DNA from: Pyrofollis japonicus
GTDB lineage: Archaea; Thermoproteota; Thermoprotei_A; Sulfolobales; Pyrodictiaceae
Assembly (NCBI RefSeq): GCF_033097485.1
Contig: NZ_AP028634.1
Coordinates: forward strand, 372,001 to 436,000
DNA length: 64,000 nt
Direction of reading: 5' to 3'
In this document: piece by piece, positions 1 through 9,581 of the stretch
Layout: every line of letters starts with the position of its first letter
Position numbering within the stretch: the first letter of the stretch is position 1
Made by a program: the position numbers and the translations under genes
The notes under the pieces: generated by a model
Told to the model about the DNA's origin: nothing
What the model saw: only the letters and a program-made list of their open reading frames with translations
Database searches by the model: none

Positions 1-1470
1 GCTACTGGTAAACGTATTACACTCAGTGCCGGGAGGGTGCAATCACCAACACTAAAAGAAGCTGTTAATAGAACTATTAAACGAAACCTCTTTGTACCCC
101 TTCCCTATTTCAACATCTATGTAACCCTTGATCTTAGAGGTAAAAGGAAGCGAATACTAGTAAAGACTATTCAAACAAAACATGAGGCCGAGATAATAGC
201 CACCAATATACGTAAGAAGCCTATTGCAAAAGTTATTGCAACGATTTCTAGGAAGAATACTCTTGAACCCCCACCTCCCTTTAATCTAGGCGATCTACAA
301 GCTGAGGCGTCGCGAATTTATAGATACGATCCACACTACACCCAGGAAGTTGCTGAACAACTATATCTAGAAGGTCTTATAAGCTATCCGCGCACTAATA
401 GCCAAAAAATCCCACCAACGATAGATGTCAAATCTATACTGAAACAACTAGCAAGTCTAAGACAATATAGAGAAATAGTCAACGAAATATTAATTGCTTC
501 AAGGGGGTTGCCGCGGCCACGCAACGGTAAGAAAGATGACCCAGCACATCCCGCAATTCATCCTACTAGTATCCCGTCATCACCTCTTCCCAAACCTATG
601 GAAAGAATCTATGACCTTATTGTGAGAAGGTTTCTTGCCTCAATGCTTAGACCTGCTATAATTGTTAATCTTTCAAGCATCCTTAGGGTAGCAGACATTT
701 ATGAAATAAAGATTTCGGGCGGATATATAGCTGAGAGCGGATGGCTAGATGCGTATCCGTATCTCAAGCCGAAACTTGAAGAGATACCTTTGCTAGAGAA
801 AGGTGCCGCCTTGAAAGTGCTAAGGGTGGAGGTGCGAACAGAGCTTACAAGGCCGCCCGAACTTCATACAAAGATTAGTCTAGTCAAATGGATGGAAAGC
901 GTACGTATAGGTACAGAAGCGACAAGAGCACGCATAGTTAAATTATTATTTGATCGAAAATACCTGGTTGAGCGAAGTAGAAAAGTCTATGCAACAGACC
1001 TCGGCATCGTAGTCGCAGAGGTTCTAGAAAGGTACTTCCCTCTTCTAGTTAGCGTTGAGCTAACACGTCAATTTGAGGAAAAACTTGAATCCATAAGAAA
1101 CGGAAAACTTACAAGGGAAAATGTAATAAAAGAGGCGAAAACTTTTCTTACTCAAATACTTACAAAGTATAAGCAGCAATCAATAAAAAGCGCTGGAATA
1201 GACTTGGCAAAAGCTTTAGGAATAATCAAGCCGGCTAAGCGGTGTATTATTTGCGGCAGGGAATCTGTGTCTAATACTCTCTGCAAGTACCATAGCAATG
1301 CGTTAACCGAGATCCTAAACTCCTATAACGAATGGAGAAAGAGGCTAGGAACAATAACCTTTGATCAATATATTAGAAAAATTGCAACAACTAAGCGCTC
1401 TGGGATTTGGGTTCGTGACGTAGCAAACGCAATTATTGAAGGCAAGCTACACATAGATAATACTAAGTAG
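1..1470 (+). CDS. topA: DNA topoisomerase type IA, 5'-truncated by window
   Basis: Type IA topoisomerases relax negatively supercoiled DNA by passing a strand through a transient 5'-phosphotyrosine break. The frame is open from base 1, and the residues ahead of the first possible start (GTG at 37) read TGKRITLSAGRVQSPTL, the family motif, so the true start lies upstream of the window. The active-site motif LISYPRTNS is present, with the catalytic Tyr codon at 385-387. The C-terminus carries a CIICGRE...CKYH segment that could bind zinc. A reverse gyrase C-terminal half is the alternative, but the zinc-like tail and ending fit a TopA-type enzyme better. Confidence 0.85.
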   Translation, partial: ATGKRITLSAGRVQSPTLKEAVNRTIKRNLFVPLPYFNIYVTLDLRGKRKRILVKTIQTKHEAEIIATNIRKKPIAKVIATISRKNTLEPPPPFNLGDLQAEASRIYRYDPHYTQEVAEQLYLEGLISYPRTNSQKIPPTIDVKSILKQLASLRQYREIVNEILIASRGLPRPRNGKKDDPAHPAIHPTSIPSSPLPKPMERIYDLIVRRFLASMLRPAIIVNLSSILRVADIYEIKISGGYIAESGWLDAYPYLKPKLEEIPLLEKGAALKVLRVEVRTELTRPPELHTKISLVKWMESVRIGTEATRARIVKLLFDRKYLVERSRKVYATDLGIVVAEVLERYFPLLVSVELTRQFEEKLESIRNGKLTRENVIKEAKTFLTQILTKYKQQSIKSAGIDLAKALGIIKPAKRCIICGRESVSNTLCKYHSNALTEILNSYNEWRKRLGTITFDQYIRKIATTKRSGIWVRDVANAIIEGKLHIDNTK

Positions 1471-1521
1471 GGTTTATGGTGATTGCTCAATAATAGTCAA
1501 AGAAATGAGTAATTATTCATC

Positions 1522-2010
1522 TTACCTAAACATAAGCACAAATAAGCCAATATATGGTATTCTTAGAGGAGCTTCCATGCTTCTCCCATTAATATCAACC
1601 TCTATGGTATAAACAACGCCAAGTACCTTGTCATAACTAATACCATTAATGGGTTGAAGAGAACCAGCATCACTTAGCACATTATTATCGCCTTTAGTTA
1701 TGTAACATACAGGATTACACTGTGGCCCCTTCACTATCTTTATCACACGATGTATAACGAGTTCTCCTCTATACTCGCTTTTATACACTATTATATCGCC
1801 GACCTTTATATCAAAAGGATCAACTTTATGAATTACAACTAAGTCTCCGTAATAGAGTGTTGGTAACATGCTAATTCCTTTAACTACAACAATAGGGGAG
1901 CTTACTCCAGTTATTTTAACAACAAGGATTCTTACAGAAAATACTACTAGGATAACTACTAGGATAGCTATGGCAAGGTTGATGCCTTCCTTTTTTAATA
2001 AGTAAGACAA
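1522..2010 (-). CDS. Signal peptidase I, archaeal/ER type
   Basis: A membrane-bound serine protease that removes signal peptides from exported proteins. One N-terminal membrane helix (residues ~12-32) is followed by the family boxes in order: GISMLPTL with catalytic Ser47, VIHRV with His87 in place of the bacterial Lys (the Sec11-like Ser/His type), and KGDNN with Asp108. Length (162 aa) is usual for archaea. The start is TTG at 2010. It is convergent with the topoisomerase gene. This host enzyme is the natural candidate to cut the signal peptides of the provirus proteins at 39464-44874, an inference only. Confidence 0.9.
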   Translation of the reverse strand: MSYLLKKEGINLAIAILVVILVVFSVRILVVKITGVSSPIVVVKGISMLPTLYYGDLVVIHKVDPFDIKVGDIIVYKSEYRGELVIHRVIKIVKGPQCNPVCYITKGDNNVLSDAGSLQPINGISYDKVLGVVYTIEVDINGRSMEAPLRIPYIGLFVLMFR

Positions 2011-2041
2011 AAGAAGGGCCCCCTACGTCTATATGTGCTCC

Positions 2042-2347
2042 TTACACTTCATCTAAGTCTATTTCAATAATCTCTCCCTGCGTCTTTTCCTCTTTTTTCT
2101 CACCACCCTTGATTTCAGCTTTCTTTCCACCAGCCTCTACTTCGAGTTCCTCGCCTCCAACCTTTATCTTGGATATTACTGCTCTCCACTTATAGCCGCA
2201 GTTTGGACAAACAAAGCTACCCATTACAGTTATCGTTATGCGCCCCTTTGAGTCAGGTATAGGCGATACTAGTTGCCACGTTTTAACGGGTTGATCTACC
2301 CGGGTTCCGCATCTTGGGCAAACGTAGGGGTCCTTTCTTTTCGGCAT
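2042..2347 (-). CDS. Two-CxxC zinc ribbon protein, unknown role
   Basis: The 101-aa protein has a clear zinc ribbon: CPRCG at residues ~10-14 and CPNCG at ~47-51, separated by a beta-rich stretch. After residue ~70 follows a Lys/Glu-rich, low-complexity charged tail ending in IDLDEV. I do not recognise a specific function. Small zinc ribbons of this shape occur in archaeal transcription and chromatin proteins. It starts at ATG and lies 31 bp upstream of the signal peptidase gene on the same strand, so the two may share a transcript. Confidence 0.6.
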   Translation of the reverse strand: MPKRKDPYVCPRCGTRVDQPVKTWQLVSPIPDSKGRITITVMGSFVCPNCGYKWRAVISKIKVGGEELEVEAGGKKAEIKGGEKKEEKTQGEIIEIDLDEV

Positions 2348-2425
2348 GCTACTCTACCTCTCATTTGTATGCCTACTTATTCTCGCACAATATAGCTCTT
2401 CGGGTTCTATGCACTAAGCCCTTAA

Positions 2426-3301
2426 CTATGCCGGAGGTGGAGCTTCATATAGTACTCGGATTTCCGGCTTAAGCTCAGCAAGGCGTTGATAGAGAGTACT
2501 GACAATGTTGTTTATTGTCGAAGGTCTTGGCTCGCTTCCAGCAACCGGTATAAAGACTACAATCTTTGTTCTTGAAGGTTCAAGACTTTTTATTTGTATT
2601 ATAGCATCTTGCGGCCGTGTCGACATTTTTGAATCGCGAATTGCCTGGCGAACTATTGATTCAATTACTTCTATAGGCGAATGCTTGTTACCACTAGGTG
2701 TATTGACGCTAACTTCCAATGGTATTACCGTTTGTGGTGCTATGGCTTGAATCACTGGCTCAGCTATCATAATGTGATTAGGAATATATACTAAGCGTCC
2801 GCTTGGCGTACGTATTCTTGTATGGAAAAGTGTTGAACCAACTATTCTTCCTCGGATCCCTAGTCTTGGGAGTTCTATTAAGGATGCTTGGTATACGTTT
2901 CTGAAGGCTATTAACAGATAGTAGGCCGCAACATCAGCTATTATATGCCAATTAGCTACAAGTATTACTATTACTACTGCAAGAACGAAGTACAATAATA
3001 CACTAACAGACGTTACGATATACGTTATGATTATAAGCGCAATACTATATATAGATATTGCAAGTAGTCTATATATTTGTTCGGACAATATTGCTGATAT
3101 AACATTTCTTTGCTCAAGGCTAGATAAAAGACTTTTCATAAACCTAACTAGTATAAACGCTATAATTAGAACTATTATTGATTCAAGTAATTTCTCTGTA
3201 AGTTCCGTAGAAAATGCCCTGGAAACCCATCTATTAATTAGATTTACAATAGAGCTATTGTATTCAACTATAGTCATCAATAGGAAAACGTTGTCTAACA
3301 A
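2426..3301 (-). CDS. MscS-family mechanosensitive channel
   Basis: Probable small-conductance mechanosensitive channel that opens under membrane tension. About four hydrophobic segments fill residues ~35-135, followed by the soluble beta domain typical of MscS, in which the stretch GIRGRIVGSTLFHTRIRTP and the PNHIMI loop match the family (PNS/N in the classical loop). The C-terminus ends in an alpha/beta domain. TTG at 3301 lies 20 bp after the trkA stop, implying one transcript coupling ion transport and osmotic protection; an ATG 24 bp further in is an alternative start. Confidence 0.75.
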   Translation of the reverse strand: MLDNVFLLMTIVEYNSSIVNLINRWVSRAFSTELTEKLLESIIVLIIAFILVRFMKSLLSSLEQRNVISAILSEQIYRLLAISIYSIALIIITYIVTSVSVLLYFVLAVVIVILVANWHIIADVAAYYLLIAFRNVYQASLIELPRLGIRGRIVGSTLFHTRIRTPSGRLVYIPNHIMIAEPVIQAIAPQTVIPLEVSVNTPSGNKHSPIEVIESIVRQAIRDSKMSTRPQDAIIQIKSLEPSRTKIVVFIPVAGSEPRPSTINNIVSTLYQRLAELKPEIRVLYEAPPPA

Positions 3302-3321
3302 GCTGGCCCAGCCTCACTGAG

Positions 3322-3981
3322 TTATTTAAATGCTCTTATGAATTCGTCTAGCTTATCCTCTCGAACAAGTGCAATTATCTGGTAACCGGAGCGCAGTCTT
3401 ATAATTTCACCCGGGTCATGAAAACTTTCTCCATCAAATACTGATATTATTCTTGCAGCTTCACGTGGATAATCTATTTCCTCCAGAAGCCGTCCTTCAA
3501 CGCTGCTTCCTTCACTTATGGTAATTGAGATGAGACGATAGTTTCCGGCAAAGACCGGGACAAGGTCTACTGCACTATATTTTCCCTCGAGAACGCCTTC
3601 TATGACAGATCCTACAACCTTAGGTTCGACGACAACATGTTCTGCGATTCCAATGCGTGAAGCTATTTGTGCGATTCTACTATCTCTTACTTTTACTATT
3701 ATTCGTTGCACTCCATACTCTCTTGCCATCATAGCTATGAACAAGTTTACTTCATCTTTATTCGTGACAGCTAGCACAGCATCAACTGTTGCTATGTTAA
3801 CTTCCTCATATACAGAGGGGTCTGTGGCATCTCTTGCATATGCTTCAACATCGGCCTGCTCGGCTATTTGACGTGCTCGGTTCTCGTCCTTGTCAATGAC
3901 TATTACTTCATGGCCCTTTTCTGATAGCCGTTTAGCTAACAATGAGCCAAGCTTACCAGCTCCTACAACAAGCACCCGCAT
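3322..3981 (-). CDS. trkA: TrkA-type NAD-binding regulator of K+ transport
   Basis: A cytoplasmic regulatory subunit of potassium transporters or channels that binds NAD(H) or a similar ligand. Residues 1-~125 form a Rossmann TrkA-N domain with the dinucleotide motif VVGAGKLGSLLA and the acidic VIDKD end of strand two. Residues ~135-219 fit a TrkA-C domain. No membrane segment is present, so it needs a partner transporter. The downstream gene encodes an MscS-type channel. It is divergent from enolase, with only 43 bp between the two start codons. Confidence 0.87.
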   Translation of the reverse strand: MRVLVVGAGKLGSLLAKRLSEKGHEVIVIDKDENRARQIAEQADVEAYARDATDPSVYEEVNIATVDAVLAVTNKDEVNLFIAMMAREYGVQRIIVKVRDSRIAQIASRIGIAEHVVVEPKVVGSVIEGVLEGKYSAVDLVPVFAGNYRLISITISEGSSVEGRLLEEIDYPREAARIISVFDGESFHDPGEIIRLRSGYQIIALVREDKLDEFIRAFK

Positions 3982-4024
3982 TTTTGTAGCCCGCAGCTAT
4001 AAGTCTGTAAGGTGGTGTACGAAA

Positions 4025-5368
4025 ATGCTTCCCGCCGAAACATTCGAAGAATACTTCATTGAAGCTGTTCGTGGTAGACAGATCATAGATTCGCGTGGAA
4101 ATCCAACCGTTGAGGCTGAAGTGTTTACAAGAGGAGGGGGCTTTGGAAGAGCAGCTGCACCCGCAGGGGCCTCAAAGGGGCTCCATGAAGCTCTCGAGCT
4201 CAGAGATGGGGGGCCCGAGTATGGTGGTAAGGGGGTAAAGCGAGCGGTCTATAACATCAACTACATTATTGCTCCGCGCCTCATAGGGCTAGATTCTAGA
4301 GAGCAAAGACTAATTGACTTGACTATGATAAAGCTAGACGGTACACAGAACAAGTCTAGGCTGGGCGCGAACGCCATTGTCGCTGTCTCTCTTGCAGTTG
4401 CAAAAGCTGCTGCCAACACAGCTGGATTACCACTTTATGCGTATCTAGGCGGAAGTGCAGGAACTTTCGTCCTACCAGTCCCACTAATGAATATAATTAA
4501 TGGAGGCGCCCATGCCGGCAATGAGCTTGCAATACAAGAGTTCATGATTGCGCCAATAGGAGCAGATACTTTCAGTGAAGCTTTGAGAATAGCTATTGAG
4601 GTTTATCAGTCTCTGAAGCTATATCTTAAGGAAAAATATGGACCCGTGGCAATAAACGTTGGAGATGAAGGCGGTTTTGCACCACCCATGAAAGAGACGA
4701 GGGAGGCGCTTACAGCTCTTATTGAAGCAATAAAGAGGGCCGGCTATGAACCCGGCGTCGATGTAGTTCTTGGCCTGGATGCTGCCGCATCCCATTTCTA
4801 CGATAAATCGTCAAATACCTACCATATAGACGGGAAAAAGCTCAATCCTGATGACCTCTTAGAATACTATATTAGTTTAGTGGACGAATTTCCCATAAGA
4901 AGTATAGAGGACCCCTTCTTCGAGGAGGACTTTGGGCATCACGCTGAGCTGACACGAAAGATCGGTAGCAAAGTGCTTATTGTAGGTGATGACTTGTATG
5001 TTACTAATTTAAAGAGGCTCGAGAAAGGAATAGATACAAAGGCAACTAACGCAGCACTACTTAAGGTTAACCAAATAGGTACGCTAACTGAGGCATTCGA
5101 CTATGCAATGGCCGCGTTACAGAACTCGATGAAGGTTATTGTGAGTCATCGCAGCGGTGAAACAGAGGATACAACTATATCGCACATCGCCGTCGCTTTA
5201 AGAGCGGGATTAATAAAAACCGGAGCGCCAGCAAGAGGTGAACGCACAGCAAAATACAATGAACTCTTAAGAATAGAAGAGGAACTGGCCGGAAGCGCCA
5301 TCTATGCTGGTCGAAAGACATATGGGAATATTGTGAAAATATTCACTGCAGCACTAGATCTTTTCTAG
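4025..5368 (+). CDS. eno: Enolase (phosphopyruvate hydratase)
   Basis: Converts 2-phosphoglycerate to phosphoenolpyruvate in glycolysis and gluconeogenesis. The protein from ATG 4025 is 447 aa. It has the N-terminal IIDSRGNPTVEAEV motif, the GDEGGFAP loop, Mg2+ ligands in LGLDAA, SIEDPF and VGDDLYVTN, the catalytic Lys in LLKVNQIGT and the SHRSGETEDTTI signature. The frame is open back to 3890, but those residues run into trkA on the other strand and are not enolase-like. AGGTGGTG at 4009-4016 is a good ribosome-binding site for ATG 4025. Confidence 0.97.
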   Translation: MLPAETFEEYFIEAVRGRQIIDSRGNPTVEAEVFTRGGGFGRAAAPAGASKGLHEALELRDGGPEYGGKGVKRAVYNINYIIAPRLIGLDSREQRLIDLTMIKLDGTQNKSRLGANAIVAVSLAVAKAAANTAGLPLYAYLGGSAGTFVLPVPLMNIINGGAHAGNELAIQEFMIAPIGADTFSEALRIAIEVYQSLKLYLKEKYGPVAINVGDEGGFAPPMKETREALTALIEAIKRAGYEPGVDVVLGLDAAASHFYDKSSNTYHIDGKKLNPDDLLEYYISLVDEFPIRSIEDPFFEEDFGHHAELTRKIGSKVLIVGDDLYVTNLKRLEKGIDTKATNAALLKVNQIGTLTEAFDYAMAALQNSMKVIVSHRSGETEDTTISHIAVALRAGLIKTGAPARGERTAKYNELLRIEEELAGSAIYAGRKTYGNIVKIFTAALDLF

Positions 5369-5435
5369 TAGCACTGTAGGTTAGCTAAACTATTCCTAAT
5401 TTATTTTATTGCTTTACAGATACAGGTGAAGATTA

Positions 5436-6014
5436 GTGAATAAACAGAATAAACGATTATCATTAATAGCCATTGCGAACAAATGGCATATAGAAGAAGC
5501 TGAAGAAGAGCTAGGTGATGCCCTATATCGTGTAGACCCGGCGCTATACATAGAACGTGATCCCAAGTACCCGTTACTATACGTATTTACTAACATCCCA
5601 CCAGTTAGGGCGTTTTATCTCGCTATAAATGAACCGCCTGCATATATTGAAAGGCTTGTTCCTGTCCAAGAGCTTTTCAAATACAAGATAATAGTTAAGG
5701 ACAAGAATAGTATTTTATTCAGCACAGATTTTTTAGATATACTTTCCAGACAATTTAGAATAAAATGTGAAGGAAAATGCATGGTAGAATGCCGTCCAAG
5801 AAATATGTATATACTAGTTGCTAAGACTTTTGATAAACGCACTGCTAGAAAATATCTAGAGAAGAAGCTAGCTTCAATTTTAGGCACAAAACTTGATAGA
5901 AAAGCCGAGATGTCATTAATAATTGAAGATACCAGATATGGAATTGTTGCTGCTCTCATGCGAAGGGGGTATGATCGTGTTCGTACATGGCGTGAGAAGA
6001 GATTGCAGTATTGA
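5436..6014 (+). CDS. THUMP-like crenarchaeal protein
   Basis: A 192-aa protein from a GTG start. The first half (AEEELGDALYRVDP..., then YPLLYVFTNIP and PPAYIERLVPVQ) has the order of elements seen in archaeal THUMP RNA-binding domains, and the C-terminal part (RTARKYLEKKLASILG..., EDTRYGIVAALMRRGYDRVRTWR) is consistent with the same fold. THUMP domains deliver tRNA to modification enzymes, but no catalytic domain is attached here. The assignment is by pattern only; conserved hypothetical is the cautious reading. It lies between enolase and orc1/cdc6. Confidence 0.5.
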   Translation: MNKQNKRLSLIAIANKWHIEEAEEELGDALYRVDPALYIERDPKYPLLYVFTNIPPVRAFYLAINEPPAYIERLVPVQELFKYKIIVKDKNSILFSTDFLDILSRQFRIKCEGKCMVECRPRNMYILVAKTFDKRTARKYLEKKLASILGTKLDRKAEMSLIIEDTRYGIVAALMRRGYDRVRTWREKRLQY

Positions 6015-6089
6015 ATCACACGATTTTAAACCTACCGAAAAAATGATATACGTAATACCATGGCTATCTGCCATGGGTAGACCGAAACT

Positions 6090-7328
6090 ATGCCTTCAAC
6101 ACGTGACCTCATTGAAAGTATACTAGAACGGCCATCTGTATTCAAAAGCCGAGAGAAGCTATATCCGGAGTACGTGCCACCCTATCTACCTCATCGAGAA
6201 GAACAGCTCAAGGCCCTGGCAACTTATTTTAGACCAGTACTCCTTGAACCGGGTACTATATCGCAGCGAGTATTACTTGTAGGAAGCATTGGTACGGGAA
6301 AAAGCGCGACCGCACGGAGATTTGGACAAGACTTTAAGCTTCTGGCGCGGCAACGCGGCCTCAGAATGGAATACGTGCATATAAACTGTCATAGAGATAG
6401 GACTTTATATCTAGTAGTACAAGAGATAGCAAGGCAGCTAAGAATACCCATACCACCTAGAGGCTTATCTGCTCAAGAAATGTTCCAACTTATACTAAAG
6501 CAGCTTGAAAATAAAAATATGTATGCAATTATAACTCTAGACGAATTTGATTACTTTATTGAGGTTGCTGGAAACGACGCCGTCTACTTTCTTGTTAGAA
6601 CATACGATGAGCACCCTGAACTAACAAAGAGAATTAGCTTTATGTTTATAACACGGGGATTAACGAGCCTAAGTAGACTTGATACTGCAACCGAGAGCTA
6701 CCTAATTAGAAACGTCGTACATTTCAAACCATATACTAGCTCGGAACTCTTTGACATATTAAAGTATCGTAGCAGCGAAGCATTTTACGAAGGAACAGTG
6801 GGAGACGACGTACTTAAATACATAGCAGAACTTGTCGGCGCAGACACCGGTGGTAGTGGAAATGCGAGACTTGCGCTCGAGATACTCCTCCTAGCAGGCA
6901 ACGAAGCAGATAGCGAGGAGTCACCAATGGTTACAATAGAGCACGTGCGAAGAGCATTCACTAAAACCAATCCCAATCTCTCTGTAATGATAAACGATGT
7001 TATAAAGCATCTTCCACTCCACGAAATGCTTATCCTTTTAGCCATAGTAAGATCGCTTAAGGCAACCTCAGAACCATATGTACGCATAGGCGAAGTTGAA
7101 GAAGAGTATCATAGAGTATGCGAAGAGTTCAAGGAAACACCAAGAAAGCATACCCAAGTATATGAATACATAATGGATCTTAAGAAAAGAGGAATAATAG
7201 AGGCCAAGGTTTCCGGCAAGGGATATAGAGGGAAGAGCACACTTATAGGAATAAGCATCGGCCCCTTAGACCATCTCGAAAAATACATTGTCGAACTAAT
7301 TGAGTATCTAAAAGGAGGCCAACCATAA
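6090..7328 (+). CDS. cdc6: Orc1/Cdc6 replication initiator
   Basis: An archaeal origin-recognition and MCM-loading protein. The AAA+ module (residues ~40-290) shows Walker A GSIGTGKSA, Walker B ITLDEFD and the sensor-like FMFITRGLTSL. A C-terminal winged-helix domain (residues ~310-405) would contact origin DNA. Length (412 aa) is typical. It opens a run of replication genes that also includes rfcL, rfcS, gins23, mcm and polB. A wHTH gene follows after 2 bp, probably on the same transcript. Archaeal origins commonly lie beside orc1/cdc6, so the 75-bp gap upstream deserves attention. Confidence 0.92.
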   Translation: MPSTRDLIESILERPSVFKSREKLYPEYVPPYLPHREEQLKALATYFRPVLLEPGTISQRVLLVGSIGTGKSATARRFGQDFKLLARQRGLRMEYVHINCHRDRTLYLVVQEIARQLRIPIPPRGLSAQEMFQLILKQLENKNMYAIITLDEFDYFIEVAGNDAVYFLVRTYDEHPELTKRISFMFITRGLTSLSRLDTATESYLIRNVVHFKPYTSSELFDILKYRSSEAFYEGTVGDDVLKYIAELVGADTGGSGNARLALEILLLAGNEADSEESPMVTIEHVRRAFTKTNPNLSVMINDVIKHLPLHEMLILLAIVRSLKATSEPYVRIGEVEEEYHRVCEEFKETPRKHTQVYEYIMDLKKRGIIEAKVSGKGYRGKSTLIGISIGPLDHLEKYIVELIEYLKGGQP

Positions 7329-7330
7329 CC

Positions 7331-7609
7331 ATGAGAGACGAGAGAAATGATTTTGCAGAAATCCTGGGAAGCAAGGGAAAGACCAAGATACTACTACTGC
7401 TTGCGAAACATGGACAATTAAACATAACAAGAATTGTGAGATACTCGGGTCTTCACTACAATCTCGTAAAAAAGCATCTTGAAGACCTCTTATCACTAGG
7501 ACTCGTTGAAGAACAACGTATTGGCAAAATACGTATTTTTAGCTTAAAATTTGATAATCCCAAAGTGCCGCTACTCTTAGAGCTAATAAGATCGCTTGAA
7601 GATATATAA
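7331..7609 (+). CDS. Small winged-helix DNA-binding protein
   Basis: A 92-aa protein that is almost entirely one winged helix-turn-helix domain: the helices ILLLLAKHGQLNITRIVRYSG and YNLVKKHLEDLLSLGLVEE are followed by a wing (RIGKIRIFSL). This resembles ArsR-like archaeal regulators. The target is unknown. ATG 7331 lies 2 bp behind the orc1/cdc6 stop, so the two are likely translated from one message and could be functionally linked. The alternative is a general transcription regulator. Confidence 0.75.
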   Translation: MRDERNDFAEILGSKGKTKILLLLAKHGQLNITRIVRYSGLHYNLVKKHLEDLLSLGLVEEQRIGKIRIFSLKFDNPKVPLLLELIRSLEDI

Positions 7610-7658
7610 CGTGTTTTAAAAGTCCTTATACATTATTCTAGTCTCCTAGGTAGATAGC

Positions 7659-8120
7659 ATGAAGCCACGAATGGTAGATATATCAGATAAAAAGATTATT
7701 TACCGTGAAGCAGAAGCTTATGGCAGAATTCGGCTTAGCGAAGAAACAATAAAACTAATAAATGAAGGAAAAATTGAAAAAGGTGATCCCCTCCAAGTTG
7801 CAGCAATTGCAGGCATAAATGCAGCAAAGCTAACGCCTTATTTGCTGCCCATGTGCCATCCTATTGAGATAACGAATGTCGATATAAGATGCTCTATAGA
7901 GGATGAGACACACGTAGGCTGCAGAGCTAAAGTGAAGGCTATTGCACGCACAGGTGTGGAAATGGAGGCACTAACTGCTGTGACAATAGCCCTACTGAAT
8001 GTATGGGACATGGTTAAGAAATATGAGAAAGATGAGAAAGGACTATACCCGCGAACTAGAATCGAAGAGATAGTTGTTAGTTCTAAGATCAAGAAAGACT
8101 TAGAAAACTTAGATCGGTAA
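7659..8120 (+). CDS. moaC: Cyclic pyranopterin monophosphate synthase MoaC
   Basis: Works after MoaA in molybdenum/tungsten cofactor synthesis, forming cyclic pyranopterin monophosphate. The family signatures are intact: MVDISDK near the N-terminus, the [11 protein letters not shown] motif with its catalytic-pocket His, [11 protein letters not shown], and AxxNVWDM-like [14 protein letters not shown]. Length (153 aa) is standard. It stands alone on the plus strand; its 3' end overlaps that of rfcL by 12 bp in convergent orientation. Tungsten enzymes such as aldehyde oxidoreductases are common in such organisms. Confidence 0.95.
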   Translation: MKPRMVDISDKKIIYREAEAYGRIRLSEETIKLINEGKIEKGDPLQVAAIAGINAAKLTPYLLPMCHPIEITNVDIRCSIEDETHVGCRAKVKAIARTGVEMEALTAVTIALLNVWDMVKKYEKDEKGLYPRTRIEEIVVSSKIKKDLENLDR

Positions 8121-9557
8121 TGTTGTTTGCGTACCTCCCCCTCTTTTACGGCGTCTACTTGTTCTCCTTTTCGCTGTTCGCCGTGACGATGATGTGTACT
8201 CCGAAGATGCTTCTCCCTCAGATGCGACTGTATAAGTAGCAGGCTTTGTTGGATGAGATGATACCGTGGCGGGCTTTTCCGCACGCAATAAGAGCAAGTT
8301 GATATGTTCCTTTACTGCATTATACATGGGCCCTGCAAGGTATTTTATCATATTATCGGTAAGGTTGTAGCCCAGCGCTAATCGTGCTGCGTAGTCTGGT
8401 CTCTCGCGGAATATGATCATTAAATATGGTAATACCTCTCGTTTCACAGTTGCTTTAGATGTGTGAATTCTTTTAGCTATAGTTTCAGCAAGTGCCTCAC
8501 GTATTTCACGAGTTTCTTTTGTTTTTGCAAGCATCATTATCTTCTGTGGAAAGCTGTACTTTGCCCATCTAAACTTGCTCTTTTTGCGCGCAAGGGCTAC
8601 ACCAGGCCCTGCAAGGTCAAAAACGTATGATAGTAAATCCCATGACATGGTTTTCTTTATTCTTCCAAGGTATATATCAGCTCGTGCCAGCGATTCAAAG
8701 GCACGCCAAACGTCCTCAAGGTCTGTATACTGGTTTGGAATATTTTCATTGATCCATTCAAGAATGGTATCGTAATCTAAATCAACGTGCGTAATAGCTC
8801 TTTTTGCTTGCCATGCATACTTTGACATAAATAGGCTACGAAGCATTTCCCACGGCGTATATTGTCGGTCACGAGATACTACGAGGTTTCTCACTAGGTC
8901 TACTGTTACTCTTCCATACCCTTCTGCGATTGCTTGCAAATCGTTAATCGCGGAACGTAGATCTCCTTCAGCGCGTTGCGCTATAAGTTTTAGCGCATCA
9001 TCTTCACATTCGATTCTTTCTGCTGCGCATATGCGCTTCAATACTTGGATTATATGGCGTTCACTAAGTCTATTAAAAGGTATCATTAAGCTCGCATCCC
9101 GAAGAGGCTTAAGCTTTTGATCCCAAGGATCATTAGCAGTCATGACTATTGGGTGCCTTGTTACTCTAATTAGCTCAAGTATGGCATCAAGGCCTCCCTT
9201 GTCAGCTGTCCCAGATATGCCGTCAACTTCGTCAAGCAATATTATCTTTCGCCTTCCAAAGAGACTCATTTGCGTCGCAGCTATCTTTGCAACTCTTTCT
9301 ATATCTTCTTTTCTTCTGAAGTCCGATGCATTCATTTCTATCAGTTCTAAGCCATACTCGTGTGCCGCCGCCTCCACCAAGCTCGTCTTACCAACGCCTG
9401 CAGGTCCATAGAAGAGCGCTGCTTTCTTTTCGGGAGGGCGGCCTTGGAGCCACTGACGGAGCCACGGAATGAACTTTTCCTTAGCCTGGTCTTGATTAAC
9501 TACATCAGCTATCTTCTTAGGCCTATACTTTATAACCCAAGGTATTCGATGACTCAA
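8109..9557 (-). CDS. rfcL: Replication factor C large subunit
   Basis: Part of the clamp loader that opens and places PCNA on primed DNA. The 482-aa protein begins with [16 protein letters not shown] (RFC box), then Walker [10 protein letters not shown], Walker [10 protein letters not shown] and the collar helices. The extreme C-terminus ends QTTLPI after a Lys/Arg-rich tail, a PIP-box-like PCNA-binding motif. It lies 24 bp downstream of rfcS on the same strand, the usual archaeal arrangement. The heteropentamer would contain one large and four small subunits (family knowledge). Confidence 0.96.
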   Translation of the reverse strand: MSHRIPWVIKYRPKKIADVVNQDQAKEKFIPWLRQWLQGRPPEKKAALFYGPAGVGKTSLVEAAAHEYGLELIEMNASDFRRKEDIERVAKIAATQMSLFGRRKIILLDEVDGISGTADKGGLDAILELIRVTRHPIVMTANDPWDQKLKPLRDASLMIPFNRLSERHIIQVLKRICAAERIECEDDALKLIAQRAEGDLRSAINDLQAIAEGYGRVTVDLVRNLVVSRDRQYTPWEMLRSLFMSKYAWQAKRAITHVDLDYDTILEWINENIPNQYTDLEDVWRAFESLARADIYLGRIKKTMSWDLLSYVFDLAGPGVALARKKSKFRWAKYSFPQKIMMLAKTKETREIREALAETIAKRIHTSKATVKREVLPYLMIIFRERPDYAARLALGYNLTDNMIKYLAGPMYNAVKEHINLLLLRAEKPATVSSHPTKPATYTVASEGEASSEYTSSSRRTAKRRTSRRRKRGGGTQTTLPI

Positions 9558-9581
9558 AAGAATTTACCTCCTGCTCAGAAG

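Noticed and set aside
3890-4024. 45-residue N-terminal extension of enolase.
   Set aside because: It is the antisense of trkA and unlike any enolase; ATG 4025 has a good ribosome-binding site.
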